Assembly: GCF_003968655.1 (NCBI RefSeq)
Contig: NZ_RXYK01000004.1
Coordinates: 105,442 to 169,441 of the forward strand
Length of the DNA: 64,000 nucleotides
Direction: 5' to 3'
From: Chlorobium phaeovibrioides
GTDB lineage: Bacteria; Bacteroidota; Chlorobiia; Chlorobiales; Chlorobiaceae
Part shown: positions 56,014 to 64,000 of the stretch, piece after piece
How positions within the stretch are numbered: position 1 is the stretch's first letter
Layout of the letters: each line of letters begins with the position of its first letter
Program-made: the position numbers and the translations under genes
Notes under the pieces: generated by a model
Seen by the model: only the letters and a program-made list of their open reading frames with translations
Told to the model about the DNA's origin: nothing
The model's database searches: none

Positions 56014-57133
56014 TGCGTTTGTATTGTTCAAGAAAACTCTCCTTCCATTCACGAAACGATCCATTCTGGATTTGGGTGCGGGCGGTTCGGGTCAGCCACA
56101 TAAAAAAGGAGATGTTCTGCAGGGTGCAGAGTTTGAGCCCGAGAATCTCTCCTACATTCAGAAGGTGGCGGATGTAGGCTCGGGAATAATTCCGGCAGAC
56201 ATCGTTGTCAAACCCTTCGTCAATGGATGAAAAGTCCTCTGAATATTTTGCGGAGCGCAGATTCATTTTTCCATGCCGGGTATAGACCCTTCCGTTCCGC
56301 CCTTCGCGGGTCGGGATGACGCAGTCGAACATGTCGACACCCCGTTCTATGGCGTTGAGGATGTTTTCGGGCGTGCCGACCCCCATGAGGTAGCGGGGCT
56401 TGTGTTCGGGAAGCAGGGTGTGGGAGAGTTCCAGAATCCGGTACATCTCTTCTGCCGGTTCTCCGACTGCCATGCCACCGGTTGCATAGCCATCGAAGTC
56501 GAGATCGACAAGAGCTTTTGCCGAAATGGTGCGCAGGTCGGCGTGGGTTCCTCCCTGGGTTATGCCGAAGAGCATCTGGCCGTGGCCGTAGAGCGGCCTG
56601 GTGAGGCTGAAGTGCTGTTTTGCCCGTTCTGCCCACCGGATGGTCATCTCTCCCGATTTGCGTATGTACTCCCTCTCAGCGGTGGAGGAAGGGCATTCAT
56701 CAAGCGGCATCAGGATGTCGCTGCCGATGATGCGCTGGGTGTCAACTACATTTTCGGGGGTGAACTGCAGCATGCTGCCGTCGAGGTGCGATTTGAAGGT
56801 GACCCCCTCTTCGGTGATTTTCCTGAGCTCGGAAAGCGAGTAGACCTGGTAACCGCCACTGTCGGTAAGCAGAGGGCCCTGCCAGTTCATGAACCGGTGC
56901 ACTCCTCCGGCCTTTTCCATGATGGCGTTTCCGGGCTTGAGGTAGAGGTGGTAGGTGTTGGCCAGAATGATATGGGCCTGCTGTTCCTTAAGCTCATGCG
57001 GCTCCACCGATTTGACGCTTGCCCGTGTGCCTACCGGCATGAATACAGGTGTCGGTATGGTTCCGTGGTCAGTGTAGAGCTCTGCGCAACGGGCAGCTGT
57101 GTTCGTGTCGGTGTGAAGAAGGCGGAAGTTCAT
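56006..57133 (-). CDS. tgt: tRNA-guanine transglycosylase Tgt (zinc site degenerate)
   Basis: A 375-residue TIM-barrel enzyme that swaps guanine-34 for preQ1 in tRNAs with GUN anticodons. LTDSGGYQVYSL has the general acid/base Asp (about 91), and FDCVIPTREGRNG the nucleophile Asp. The C-terminal zinc site normally reads CxCxxC...H. Here it reads FDNDVC and LQN; by alignment to the E. coli enzyme, the first two Cys are Phe and Asn and the His is Gln, and only one Cys remains. So zinc binding is probably lost. It is first in a tgt-rimO unit. Confidence 0.96.
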   Translation of the reverse strand: MNFRLLHTDTNTAARCAELYTDHGTIPTPVFMPVGTRASVKSVEPHELKEQQAHIILANTYHLYLKPGNAIMEKAGGVHRFMNWQGPLLTDSGGYQVYSLSELRKITEEGVTFKSHLDGSMLQFTPENVVDTQRIIGSDILMPLDECPSSTAEREYIRKSGEMTIRWAERAKQHFSLTRPLYGHGQMLFGITQGGTHADLRTISAKALVDLDFDGYATGGMAVGEPAEEMYRILELSHTLLPEHKPRYLMGVGTPENILNAIERGVDMFDCVIPTREGRNGRVYTRHGKMNLRSAKYSEDFSSIDEGFDNDVCRNYSRAYIRHLLNVGEILGLKLCTLQNISFFMWLTRTARTQIQNGSFREWKESFLEQYKRND

Positions 57134-57154
57134 GAAACCGGGTAAGGGAATGGA

Positions 57155-57196
57155 AGTGCTCAGTTCTCAGTGCTCGGTTCTTAGTGCCTGGTGCTT
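57155..57196. repeat. Heptanucleotide tandem repeats upstream of tgt
   Basis: Six imperfect 7-nt units: AGTGCTC, AGTTCTC, AGTGCTC, GGTTCTT, AGTGCCT, GGTGCTT. Read on the minus strand they follow the pattern (G/A)AG(A/C)AC(T/C). They lie 22 nt upstream of the tgt start codon and belong to the same repeat type as the array at 60851-60885. Confidence 0.8.
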
Positions 57197-57282
57197 TTTT
57201 ACTGTTCACTAATATCCTTGCCTCCCCATGAAGGTAACCTTCAGAGGAGAGAAATAAAAAAGGAAAGAGGGCTGATGGGGGT

Positions 57283-58101
57283 TTAACTGATGGCGGTGAG
57301 TTTGACTGAGACGCTGAGGGTCTCCTCGGCATTGCCTTTCCATGTTCCCCGGACAGGCGGAACATCGGCATAGTCGCGCCCTGAGCCGATTTTGATGTAT
57401 CGTTCATCGACAAAGAGTGAGCTGTGGGTGGGGTCCATTCCGACCCATCCGGTTTCGGGGCCGCCGTAAATTTCGCACCATGCATGCGATGCTTCTTCGT
57501 GGCCAAGAGGGGTGCTGCCGCCGAAAAGGTAGCCACTGACATAACGGGCGGGAATCTGAAGGCTGCGGCATGCGGCAAGCATGATGTGTGCAAAGTCCTG
57601 GCATACACCGCGTCCCAGTGCCATCACAACCGCACTGGTGCTGTGAACATCGGTGACGCCGGGTTCATAGATGAAGGAGTCGTGGATTTTCCGGCAGATC
57701 GCTTCCCCAAGGGCCAGAGGGGGCATTTTGGGGGAGAAGGAGGAGGTGAACTCGCGGATGGCAGGATCGAAATGCACAAAGCGGCTTTCGGCGGAGAAGT
57801 CCATAAGCAGAATCGCTTCGTTATCTGAAGAGAGCGGGGTTCCTTTGCCTGTTTCAATAATGGATGTGGCCAGAATGCTGACCCTGTCATGACTTTGCAG
57901 GATGTTGAAATGGTGGACTTTGTTGCCGTAGAAGTCTGTGTATTCAAAAATGGTTGGGGTGTGTTCAATGTCAAGCGTAAAGCTGCTGCAGCGCTGTGAA
58001 GAGTTCTGGCTGCTGTCGGGGTGAAGCCGCACTTCGGTGGCGGTTTCATAAATGGGGCGGCTGTAGGCGAACAGCGTACGGTGTTCTACTTTGAGTATCA
58101 T
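57283..58101 (-). CDS. Transglutaminase-like protein (N-terminal bacterial Tgase extension)
   Basis: A 272-residue protein with the cysteine protease/transglutaminase fold. The catalytic triad is Cys in GRGVCQDFAHIMLAACRSL (part: GRGVCQDFAH; about 168), His in ASHAWCEIYG and Asp in GWVGMDPTH. The N-terminal beta-rich part (KVEHRTLFAYSRPIYETATEV in part: HRTLFAYSRPIYE) is the Bact_transglu_N domain. It probably cleaves or forms amide bonds; the substrate is unknown. Last gene of the ATP-grasp/alpha-E/transglutaminase operon, overlapping the alpha-E gene by 4 nt. Confidence 0.92.
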   Translation of the reverse strand: MILKVEHRTLFAYSRPIYETATEVRLHPDSSQNSSQRCSSFTLDIEHTPTIFEYTDFYGNKVHHFNILQSHDRVSILATSIIETGKGTPLSSDNEAILLMDFSAESRFVHFDPAIREFTSSFSPKMPPLALGEAICRKIHDSFIYEPGVTDVHSTSAVVMALGRGVCQDFAHIMLAACRSLQIPARYVSGYLFGGSTPLGHEEASHAWCEIYGGPETGWVGMDPTHSSLFVDERYIKIGSGRDYADVPPVRGTWKGNAEETLSVSVKLTAIS

Positions 58102-59207
58102 GCGTTGTTCCTTGCCCGGTTTTTCCGTAAGGAGAACTGTTGCTGTTGTTGCTGCTGTGCCTGGCTCCAGTTTGCCCGTCCGCCTGCAACTCCCGTGAAG
58201 GGGAGCGCCTTGCTCTCGTCCTGCGGTTCGATTTCAGGGGTATGATACGCAAAATAGACCAGATGCAGCTGCTCGCCTGCTTTTTGCAGCCGTTGTTTGA
58301 TGTCGCCAAGATAATCGTGCAGCCCTCGTTCCATAATGTCCTCAACGGTGGTGTAGCTCAGCTCGGCTTCCATTTTGCCTATCAGTCTGTCGGAATTGGA
58401 GAGGTTTTTCTGGGTTGAGTTTCCCGAGAGCCGCCATAGGGCTTCTTTTGCCGCACCGATGGAAAAATGGATACTACGCGGAAATGTTTTATCGAGAATG
58501 AGAAATTCCAGAATGTTCTCGGGTTTGATGCGTGAAAGATGAACTTTCTTGAATGCTTCAAGCGCGCTGCAGCTTTTCAGGACGGCCATCCATTGGATGA
58601 TGTCGACTGAGCTGATGAGCCCAATTGCCTCTCTGCTGGTTTGAGGGGTAAGCATATGGTACTTGACATCAATGAGACGGGTGACATTGTCTGCCCGTTC
58701 AAGATATTTGGCAACCTGAATGAAGTCCCATCCCTGGCTTCGTGCCATGGTGTTGTCGGTAATACCCTGAAAAAGGTGCGAGGCATTCTTGATTTCGCGG
58801 TAAAAGCTGAAGGGGTCGTTCTGCACATTTTCCGGCCGCATTGTCTGCAGCAGGTGGTAGAGGTTGTTGATCTGTTCCCACATTTCACTTGAAATGCTTT
58901 CAATGATGCTGCGGGCGTTTTCCCTTGCAAGACCAATGCAGGAGATGATGGAGTTTGAGTTGCTGCGGTTGAATACCAGATAGTCGGTGACGCTCCGCGC
59001 GCTGTATTCTCCATACAGGCTTTCAAACTTTTCCGGGTCGCTGGTGGCAACGGTCAGCGCAATCCAGCAGTCGGGGTTCTCTGTGGGGGTGATCCGGTTG
59101 AGATCAAGCAGGAGGTTGAAGTTCACATCAAGAAACCTCGCAGTGTTTTCGGCCCGCTCAACATAGCGGCTCATCCAGAACAGTGATTCGGCAACGCGGC
59201 TTAACAT
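58098..59207 (-). CDS. Alpha-E domain protein (DUF403)
   Basis: A 369-residue, mainly alpha-helical protein of the alpha-E superfamily. The opening MLSRVAESLFWMSRYVERAENTARFLD (part: RVAESLFWMSRYVERAENTAR) is the family signature; FIQVAKYLERADNVTRLIDV repeats that helix later. The family is found with circularly permuted ATP-grasp and transglutaminase proteins; its biochemical role is not established. Residues near the C-terminus form a run of glutamines (QAQQQQQQQF). Confidence 0.92.
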   Translation of the reverse strand: MLSRVAESLFWMSRYVERAENTARFLDVNFNLLLDLNRITPTENPDCWIALTVATSDPEKFESLYGEYSARSVTDYLVFNRSNSNSIISCIGLARENARSIIESISSEMWEQINNLYHLLQTMRPENVQNDPFSFYREIKNASHLFQGITDNTMARSQGWDFIQVAKYLERADNVTRLIDVKYHMLTPQTSREAIGLISSVDIIQWMAVLKSCSALEAFKKVHLSRIKPENILEFLILDKTFPRSIHFSIGAAKEALWRLSGNSTQKNLSNSDRLIGKMEAELSYTTVEDIMERGLHDYLGDIKQRLQKAGEQLHLVYFAYHTPEIEPQDESKALPFTGVAGGRANWSQAQQQQQQQFSLRKNRARNNA

Positions 59208-59234
59208 GTCGTGGCAGTGGAGTTTATGGTGTGT

Positions 59235-60683
59235 TTATTCATCAACAACCCAAGTGTCTTTGCTGCCTCCGCCCTGTGAGGAGTTCACCACAAGAGAGCC
59301 CCGTTTCAGGGCAACTCTGGTAAGGCCACCAGGCACAATGGTTGTGGTTTTTCCGTTCAGGACATAGGGACGAAGGTCAATATGGCAGCCGTAAAGCTCC
59401 GAGTCGTTGAAGAGGCTGGGGTGACGCGACAGGGAGATGGTCGGCTGTGCTATGTAGTTGCGGGGGTTCTTGACAATCAGTTCGGCGAACCGCTCCTGTT
59501 CCTCGGTAGTTGATTCGGGCCCGATGAGCATTCCGTAACCGCCTGATTCGTTTGCCGCTTTGACCACAAGCGTGTCAAGATGTTCGAGAATGTATTTGAG
59601 GTCAGACGGATTTCCCGGTAGCCAGGTCGGGACATTCTGCAGTATGGGATCTTCTCCGAGATAGTAGCGGATGATTTTCGGTACGAAGCTGTAGATGACC
59701 TTGTCGTCGGCAATGCCCGTTCCGATTGCATTTGCCAGAGTGACATTGCCCTTTCGATAGGCGTTGATGAGGCCGGCAACGCCGAGTTTTGAGTCGGGAC
59801 GGAACATCAGCGGGTCAATATAGTCGTCGTCAATTCTGCGGTAGATGACATCGACCCGTTCCAGTCCTCTGGTGGTGCGGGCGTAGACCATGTTGTCGTT
59901 GACAACGAGATCTCGGCCTTCAGTGAGCTCAACACCCATCTGGCGGGCAAGGAAGCTGTGCTCGAAATAGGCCGAGTTGTAAATGCCCGGAGTCAAGACA
60001 ACCACATTGGGATTGCCTCGTCCATGCGGGGCAACCTCCTGGAGGGTGCGGAGCAGCTCCTGAGGGTAGTTTTCAACAGGGCGGACCTTGTATTTCTCAA
60101 AAAGAACGGGAAAGGCCCGTTTCATTGCCTGCCTGTTCTGCAGCATATAGGAGACGCCGCTCGGCGTGCGCAGGTTGTCTTCCAGAACGAGATGGTTCCC
60201 TTCGCCATCGCGGATGATGTCGCTGCCTGTGATATGGATATAAATTCCCCGTGGCGGTGTGATTCCGACGAATTCTCTCCTGAAATGGGGGCTGCCCAGA
60301 ACAAGCTCCGGGGGGATGACCTTGTCGCGCAGGATTTTCTGGGTGTGGTATATGTCGTGCAGAAAGAGGTTGAGTGCCGTGATTCTCTGGGTGAGACCTT
60401 TTTCTATCAGCGCCCACTCTTCTGAGGGCACCACTCTGGGAATGAGGTCGAAGGGGAACAGTCGCTCTATGCCCTCTTCAAGTCCATAGACGGTAAAGGT
60501 AATGCCCTGATTCCGGAAATAGATGTTGACCATCTCACGGCGGGCCTTGATGTCGTCAACGGAAAACTGCCCGAAGCGGCTGAGCAGTTTGTCGTAATGG
60601 GGGCGGGGGGAACCTTCCCCTGTCATGACTTCATCAAAAAAACGGCTCGCTTCAGGATGGTAGCCGTCAAAGAAACGCTTCAT
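59235..60683 (-). CDS. Circularly permuted ATP-grasp type 2 protein
   Basis: A 482-residue protein of the circularly permuted ATP-grasp (DUF404/DUF407) group. Typical stretches are [21 protein letters not shown] (part: [16 protein letters not shown]), [20 protein letters not shown] (part: [16 protein letters not shown]), [13 protein letters not shown] and [16 protein letters not shown]. The C-terminal [15 protein letters not shown] is a phosphate-binding loop. ATP-grasp enzymes join a carboxylate to an amine or thiol, so peptide or small-molecule ligation is expected. It is first of three, 27 nt before the alpha-E gene. Confidence 0.93.
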   Translation of the reverse strand: MKRFFDGYHPEASRFFDEVMTGEGSPRPHYDKLLSRFGQFSVDDIKARREMVNIYFRNQGITFTVYGLEEGIERLFPFDLIPRVVPSEEWALIEKGLTQRITALNLFLHDIYHTQKILRDKVIPPELVLGSPHFRREFVGITPPRGIYIHITGSDIIRDGEGNHLVLEDNLRTPSGVSYMLQNRQAMKRAFPVLFEKYKVRPVENYPQELLRTLQEVAPHGRGNPNVVVLTPGIYNSAYFEHSFLARQMGVELTEGRDLVVNDNMVYARTTRGLERVDVIYRRIDDDYIDPLMFRPDSKLGVAGLINAYRKGNVTLANAIGTGIADDKVIYSFVPKIIRYYLGEDPILQNVPTWLPGNPSDLKYILEHLDTLVVKAANESGGYGMLIGPESTTEEQERFAELIVKNPRNYIAQPTISLSRHPSLFNDSELYGCHIDLRPYVLNGKTTTIVPGGLTRVALKRGSLVVNSSQGGGSKDTWVVDE

Positions 60684-60850
60684 ATCCGTCGTTTTACATA
60701 TTGCCGGGAGGGGCTTTTATAGCCCTTCCGCTATATACCTTAATTTTTTATGGAAAAAAAGATTTAACGCCTAAAAAAGTTACATAATGGAAGAAAGGTG
60801 GTCGGGAGGTTGCAGGCACGGGGATTAGTTTTTATATATGTATAAGGATT

Positions 60851-60885
60851 CAGAACTCATCATTCAGAACTCAGAACTCAGCACT
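60851..60885. repeat. Heptanucleotide tandem repeats abutting an epimerase start codon
   Basis: Five 7-nt units: CAGAACT, CATCATT, CAGAACT, CAGAACT, CAGCACT. They end one nt before the epimerase ATG (60887), replacing any ribosome binding site. They are of the same type as the array at 57155-57196, read in opposite orientation. Confidence 0.85.
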
Positions 60886-60886
60886 A

Positions 60887-61903
60887 ATGAAAGTACTTGT
60901 TACCGGCGCTGCCGGTTTTATTGGCTCCAATGTTTCCCGCAGGCTTCTGGAGCGGGGCGACCGGGTGACGGGAATTGACAATATGAACGACTACTACGAT
61001 GTGTCGCTCAAAGAGGCACGGCTTGAGAGGCTGACCGGGCAGGAGAACTTCCGGTTTGTGAAGATGGATCTGGCCGATCGCAAGGCTATGGAGGAGCTGT
61101 TTGCTGAAGGGGGGTTCGACCGTGTTGTCAATCTGGCGGCTCAGGCCGGTGTGCGGTATTCGCTCATCAACCCCCATTCATACATTGAGAGCAATATTCT
61201 CGGCTTTACCAACATTCTTGAGGGATGCCGCCACAACGGGGTGGAGCATCTGGTTTACGCCTCATCAAGCTCCGTGTATGGGGCCAATGAAACTATGCCG
61301 TTTTCCGTGCATGACAATGTTGATCATCCACTTTCCCTCTATGCTGCCAGCAAGAAAGCCAATGAGCTGATGGCACATACCTACAGCCACCTGTATCAGC
61401 TTCCGACCACAGGTCTTCGTTTCTTCACCGTCTACGGCCCCTGGGGACGGCCCGACATGGCGCTTTTCCTTTTCACCGATGCCATCATCAAGGGAAAGCC
61501 GATCAAGGTGTTCAACTACGGGAAGCACCGGAGGGACTTCACCTACATTGACGACATCGTTGAGGGGGTCATCCGCACACTTGATCATGTTGCAGAACCC
61601 AATCCTGATTGGTCAGGCCTGAAGCCTGATCCTGGTTCAAGCCGGGCCCCATGGAGAGTCTACAACATCGGCAACAGCAAACCGGTTGAGCTGATGGATT
61701 ACATCGGCGCCCTTGAACGCGAGCTTGGAAAAACAGCCGAAAAAGAGTTTCTGCCGCTCCAGCCGGGCGATGTGCCAGATACCTACGCCGATGTGGAACA
61801 ACTCATGGAGGATGTGCAGTACAAGCCCCAGACCTCCGTTGACGAAGGAATCAAGCGGTTTGTGGTCTGGTACCGGGAATACTACGGAATTCCCGCACCC
61901 TGA
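60887..61903 (+). CDS. NAD-dependent epimerase, UDP-glucuronate 4-epimerase type
   Basis: A 338-residue short-chain dehydrogenase-type epimerase. The NAD motif is [19 protein letters not shown] (6-24), catalysis uses Ser/Thr in YASSSSVYG and Tyr-Lys in YAASKKA, and the stretch [18 protein letters not shown] together with [13 protein letters not shown] is characteristic of UDP-glucuronate 4-epimerases. It would make UDP-galacturonate for envelope polysaccharides. No ribosome binding site is visible because heptamer repeats occupy the leader. Its 3' end overlaps the next, convergent gene by 22 nt. Confidence 0.93.
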   Translation: MKVLVTGAAGFIGSNVSRRLLERGDRVTGIDNMNDYYDVSLKEARLERLTGQENFRFVKMDLADRKAMEELFAEGGFDRVVNLAAQAGVRYSLINPHSYIESNILGFTNILEGCRHNGVEHLVYASSSSVYGANETMPFSVHDNVDHPLSLYAASKKANELMAHTYSHLYQLPTTGLRFFTVYGPWGRPDMALFLFTDAIIKGKPIKVFNYGKHRRDFTYIDDIVEGVIRTLDHVAEPNPDWSGLKPDPGSSRAPWRVYNIGNSKPVELMDYIGALERELGKTAEKEFLPLQPGDVPDTYADVEQLMEDVQYKPQTSVDEGIKRFVVWYREYYGIPAP

Positions 61904-63162
61904 GCTTTCTGCATGGTTTCTGCCCCTGCATAGTCAATATACTGCCCGCTCCTGAACGGGAGCAGTTTCACTGTTCCGTCCGGGCTCTGTTTATTCAGCC
62001 AGGAGATGAACGGGCTTGTAAGCCATTCGTTGCGACTGCCTTTTCCTTCGTTGCGTTTGGAATTCAGCGCGATAAAGCGCCTGAAGAGTTCAGTCGTGAA
62101 GGCTGATTCATCCCCGTCCGGCGGGTAGGGTGCAATGCCGGGGCAGAGATTGCACTCTTTTTCGCTGTCGCTTACCTGGCAGAGAGTGTCGGGTTCAGTC
62201 AGGTAGCCACAATGGCTGCCTTTTGCTATTCTTGCCGCCACGGCCCAGGAATTTCCTCCGGCTGGTGCCAGTTGCTTGAATTGCGTTGGTTTATCGGTAT
62301 TTTCCTGCCAGGCAGGGGGAGTTGAGCTGAGGAGGCTCGGGCAGTCACACTCTCCAACCGCCATCACAATAGGCATCGGCTTCACTGAAAGCGCCTCTCT
62401 GTAGGGCTGCATTCCCGGGGCTACGAGGGGAAAATACTGGTCAACCGGTGAGAGCTGCAGCAGTCCGACCGGTGAGGCCCTGTGTGCCGGCTCCCACTCT
62501 GAGAGGGGCTCCGATGAAACCGGCAGAAACTCCCGGTCATAAATGATAGGGTTGAAGGGCTTTCCGGTTTTTCCTCCAATCTTCTTCAGCTCATCAAAAC
62601 CGCATGCTGCTGCCTGGGCGTGTGCTCCCCCAACCGAGTGGCCGGCAAAAATAACCTTGTTGGATGTCATGAAACGGGATTTCCCGGGAAGGCTGCAGTC
62701 AAAAAACAACTGGTTCCTGCCGCACTCATCTTCCCGGTAAAACAAATCAGTTGCTCCGTATTTGATCAGATAGGATGCAGCAGCATAGGCCTCTTGGCCA
62801 ACTCTCGGATTGCCGCCGATGTCAATCGCCGGGAGGCCCGTTCCCTGTGAGTGGGACGCACTGATGAACGCAATCGCCCAGTTGTTATCGGCAGCAGCAC
62901 TGCTGTAATTGTAATAATACGAAGGGTTGATGCCGAAAAGAGGATTGTCGTTGAGGAAGGCACCGAGGATTTTTTTTGGGTAGTAAAGAAGGTCGTTCCC
63001 AATGAGAAATCCGTGGTTGAACATGACCAGACCCTCAGCCTGACGGTGTTTCGGGTAAAAGACCTCGACGACGACTTCAATGAAGAGGGGTATGCTCTTG
63101 TGGTACTGTACCCAGAGGTGAATGCGGTCAAAGCAGTAGCCGTTGATGCAGATGGGTTTCAT
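61882..63162 (-). CDS. Alpha/beta-hydrolase-like protein of unknown substrate
   Basis: A 426-residue protein with an alpha/beta hydrolase nucleophile elbow GHSVGG (about 170). [16 protein letters not shown] (about 48) is an oxyanion-type HG motif, so it resembles chlorophyllase/PETase-like hydrolases with long insertions. It contains many cysteines in the second half ([14 protein letters not shown]) that may form disulfides, which would suggest an exported enzyme, though no signal peptide is seen. A chlorophyllase-like function is an open possibility in a phototroph, not shown. It overlaps the convergent epimerase gene. Confidence 0.65.
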   Translation of the reverse strand: MKPICINGYCFDRIHLWVQYHKSIPLFIEVVVEVFYPKHRQAEGLVMFNHGFLIGNDLLYYPKKILGAFLNDNPLFGINPSYYYNYSSAAADNNWAIAFISASHSQGTGLPAIDIGGNPRVGQEAYAAASYLIKYGATDLFYREDECGRNQLFFDCSLPGKSRFMTSNKVIFAGHSVGGAHAQAAACGFDELKKIGGKTGKPFNPIIYDREFLPVSSEPLSEWEPAHRASPVGLLQLSPVDQYFPLVAPGMQPYREALSVKPMPIVMAVGECDCPSLLSSTPPAWQENTDKPTQFKQLAPAGGNSWAVAARIAKGSHCGYLTEPDTLCQVSDSEKECNLCPGIAPYPPDGDESAFTTELFRRFIALNSKRNEGKGSRNEWLTSPFISWLNKQSPDGTVKLLPFRSGQYIDYAGAETMQKAQGAGIP

Positions 63163-63252
63163 TGTCTGTAAGGGTTTAGGGGTGGGACCGCCTATTATAC
63201 AGACAATATATACTTTTGTGGTTTTTTTATGTGCGTTATATATGCACGGTGT

Positions 63253-63723
63253 TTATTCTTTCCAGTCAATTTTGTCTGCCCCATCAGCAAGAGCTCTACT
63301 GTGGCTTCCTTCCCTGATGTAGACTTTTCTTATGCTCCCTTCAGTTCCGCAGCCAGCCTCAATGGGCTCTTTGCAGTGAACATGAGGTTTGGATGTGCTT
63401 TCGGGGACAATGATGACCAGCACCAGCCGCTTCCGGAAAATCTCCACATAGGCGCTGATGTCGGGAATCGGGTCGATGTGATGCCTGACGGCCTCATGGA
63501 TGATTTCAAGCGCCTCTTTTTCGCTATGTATCCCTTTGATACTGCCATCGTCATCAACGCCAACCAGCATGGTGCCGCCAAGGGTGTTGGCGAAGGCGGC
63601 AATGGGTTTGGCCACTTTCGGAGGAGAATGCACCTTGAGCTTGAATTCAGTATAGAGACCTTCCCCTCTGGAAACAATATCAAGGAGGGGAGAAGCAGAA
63701 GCCGGCCGGCGGATGAAGTTCAT
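63253..63723 (-). CDS. Stand-alone AlbA_2 (Schlafen-like) domain protein
   Basis: A 156-residue protein that is almost entirely one AlbA_2 (divergent AAA_4) domain: EGLYTEFKLKVHSPPKVAKPIAAFANTLGG (part: EGLYTEFKLK and IAAFANTLGGTMLVGVDDDG) and VYIREGSHSRAL. Such domains occur in transcription regulators and in Schlafen-like nucleases and defence proteins, usually with a C-terminal HTH that is absent here. The start at 63723 is supported by GGAGGAA seven nt upstream. Function is unknown. Confidence 0.88.
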   Translation of the reverse strand: MNFIRRPASASPLLDIVSRGEGLYTEFKLKVHSPPKVAKPIAAFANTLGGTMLVGVDDDGSIKGIHSEKEALEIIHEAVRHHIDPIPDISAYVEIFRKRLVLVIIVPESTSKPHVHCKEPIEAGCGTEGSIRKVYIREGSHSRALADGADKIDWKE

Positions 63724-64000
63724 GGTGTTCCTCCGTCTCAGGTTGACTGGAACTCCGTCCGGCGATGAATGCCTATACCGGAAGGCTTACTTTCATCATA
63801 CACATGAAGGCCAATAAAAGCAAGAAGCAAAAGAGAAGTCACAGAAAAGACAAAAACCAGGAAACTAGGGGACATCCTATATTGAAACCATCAAACACAA
63901 AGTTTTCCCGTTTGCATAATAATCCCACCAGTGCTTTGTAAAGCACGAAAAAAGAGGCGGGTTGCTCACTTCTGTAGAATCTCGTACCTTATCGTTATCG
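63724..64000. other. Right-hand flank without recognised gene
   Basis: This 277-nt stretch up to the window edge has no convincing coding frame. It contains a 16-bp hairpin (GTGCTTT, GT, AAAGCAC, 63931-63946) followed by an A-run, which is not a terminator on the plus strand. It should hold the promoter of the AlbA_2 gene. Confidence 0.4.

Noticed and set aside
56273..57145. 290-residue open frame on the plus strand opposite tgt
   Set aside because: Antisense to tgt, without motifs or a ribosome binding site.
63931..63946. GTGCTTT-GT-AAAGCAC hairpin near the right edge
   Set aside because: It is followed by A rather than T on the plus strand and has a two-base loop, so a terminator is not supported.

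Overview
The window comes from a green sulfur bacterium (Chlorobi, family Chlorobiaceae). The evidence is a bchF-bchC-bchX operon (late bacteriochlorophyll a synthesis), a CsmH-type chlorosome envelope protein beside a plant-type zeta-carotene desaturase (crtQ), a PucC/BCD-type pigment-protein assembly transporter, a full C5 heme/chlorophyll precursor set (hemA, hemC, hemD, hemB) and a bacillithiol-type deacetylase. It is a gene-dense chromosomal core. I see no rRNA, tRNA, CRISPR array, prophage or intact insertion sequence.

Layout. 1-11 kb: 3' part of an HtrA protease, greA, a small Sm-like ORF, tpiA; then an NSS-family transporter and thiC on the minus strand, thiC with a visible promoter and TPP riboswitch; recD2, a PucC-like MFS protein and a radical SAM protein. 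11-16.5 kb: a small charged lipoprotein, cstA, a DUF4282 protein, and a metal-responsive cluster (ArsR/SmtB-type sensor, SO_0444-type permease, LCMT-like methyltransferase). 16.5-22.2 kb: a seven-gene Mrp Na+/H+ antiporter operon with overlapping stop/start codons. 22-27 kb: queD, an M15 peptidase, cysE, aroC, hemB. 27-31 kb: a four-gene biotin-dependent Na+-translocating decarboxylase operon of methylmalonyl-CoA decarboxylase type. 31-35.6 kb: hisN-like phosphatase, then hemX-hemA-hemC-hemD. 35.8-47.2 kb: typA, bchFCX, bshB1 with a solute-binding lipoprotein, dut, a sigma-54 response regulator, csmH and crtQ. 47.7-50.5 kb: an Lrp-type regulator and type III glutamine synthetase. 50.5-57.1 kb: a 62-bp perfect palindrome, an alpha/beta hydrolase, a membrane protein with coaX, aroB-aroK, and tgt-rimO. 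57.3-60.7 kb: a circularly permuted ATP-grasp / alpha-E / transglutaminase operon. 60.9-64 kb: a UDP-sugar epimerase, an unusual hydrolase and a stand-alone AlbA_2 protein.

How the genes fit together. The hem genes supply tetrapyrrole precursors for the bchFCX branch, and crtQ and csmH add carotenoid and chlorosome parts. The Mrp antiporter, the Na+-pumping decarboxylase and the NSS transporter together suggest an active sodium cycle. The most unusual observations are a C-terminal sigma-70 region 4-like helix-turn-helix fused to BchX, the 62-bp palindrome, two arrays of related heptanucleotide repeats directly upstream of genes, a Tgt lacking three of four zinc ligands, a dual-site (CadC plus SmtB type) metal sensor whose likely operator covers its own start codon, and 27-residue tandem repeats in CsmH. 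All identifications come from reading motifs and lengths; no database search was run.
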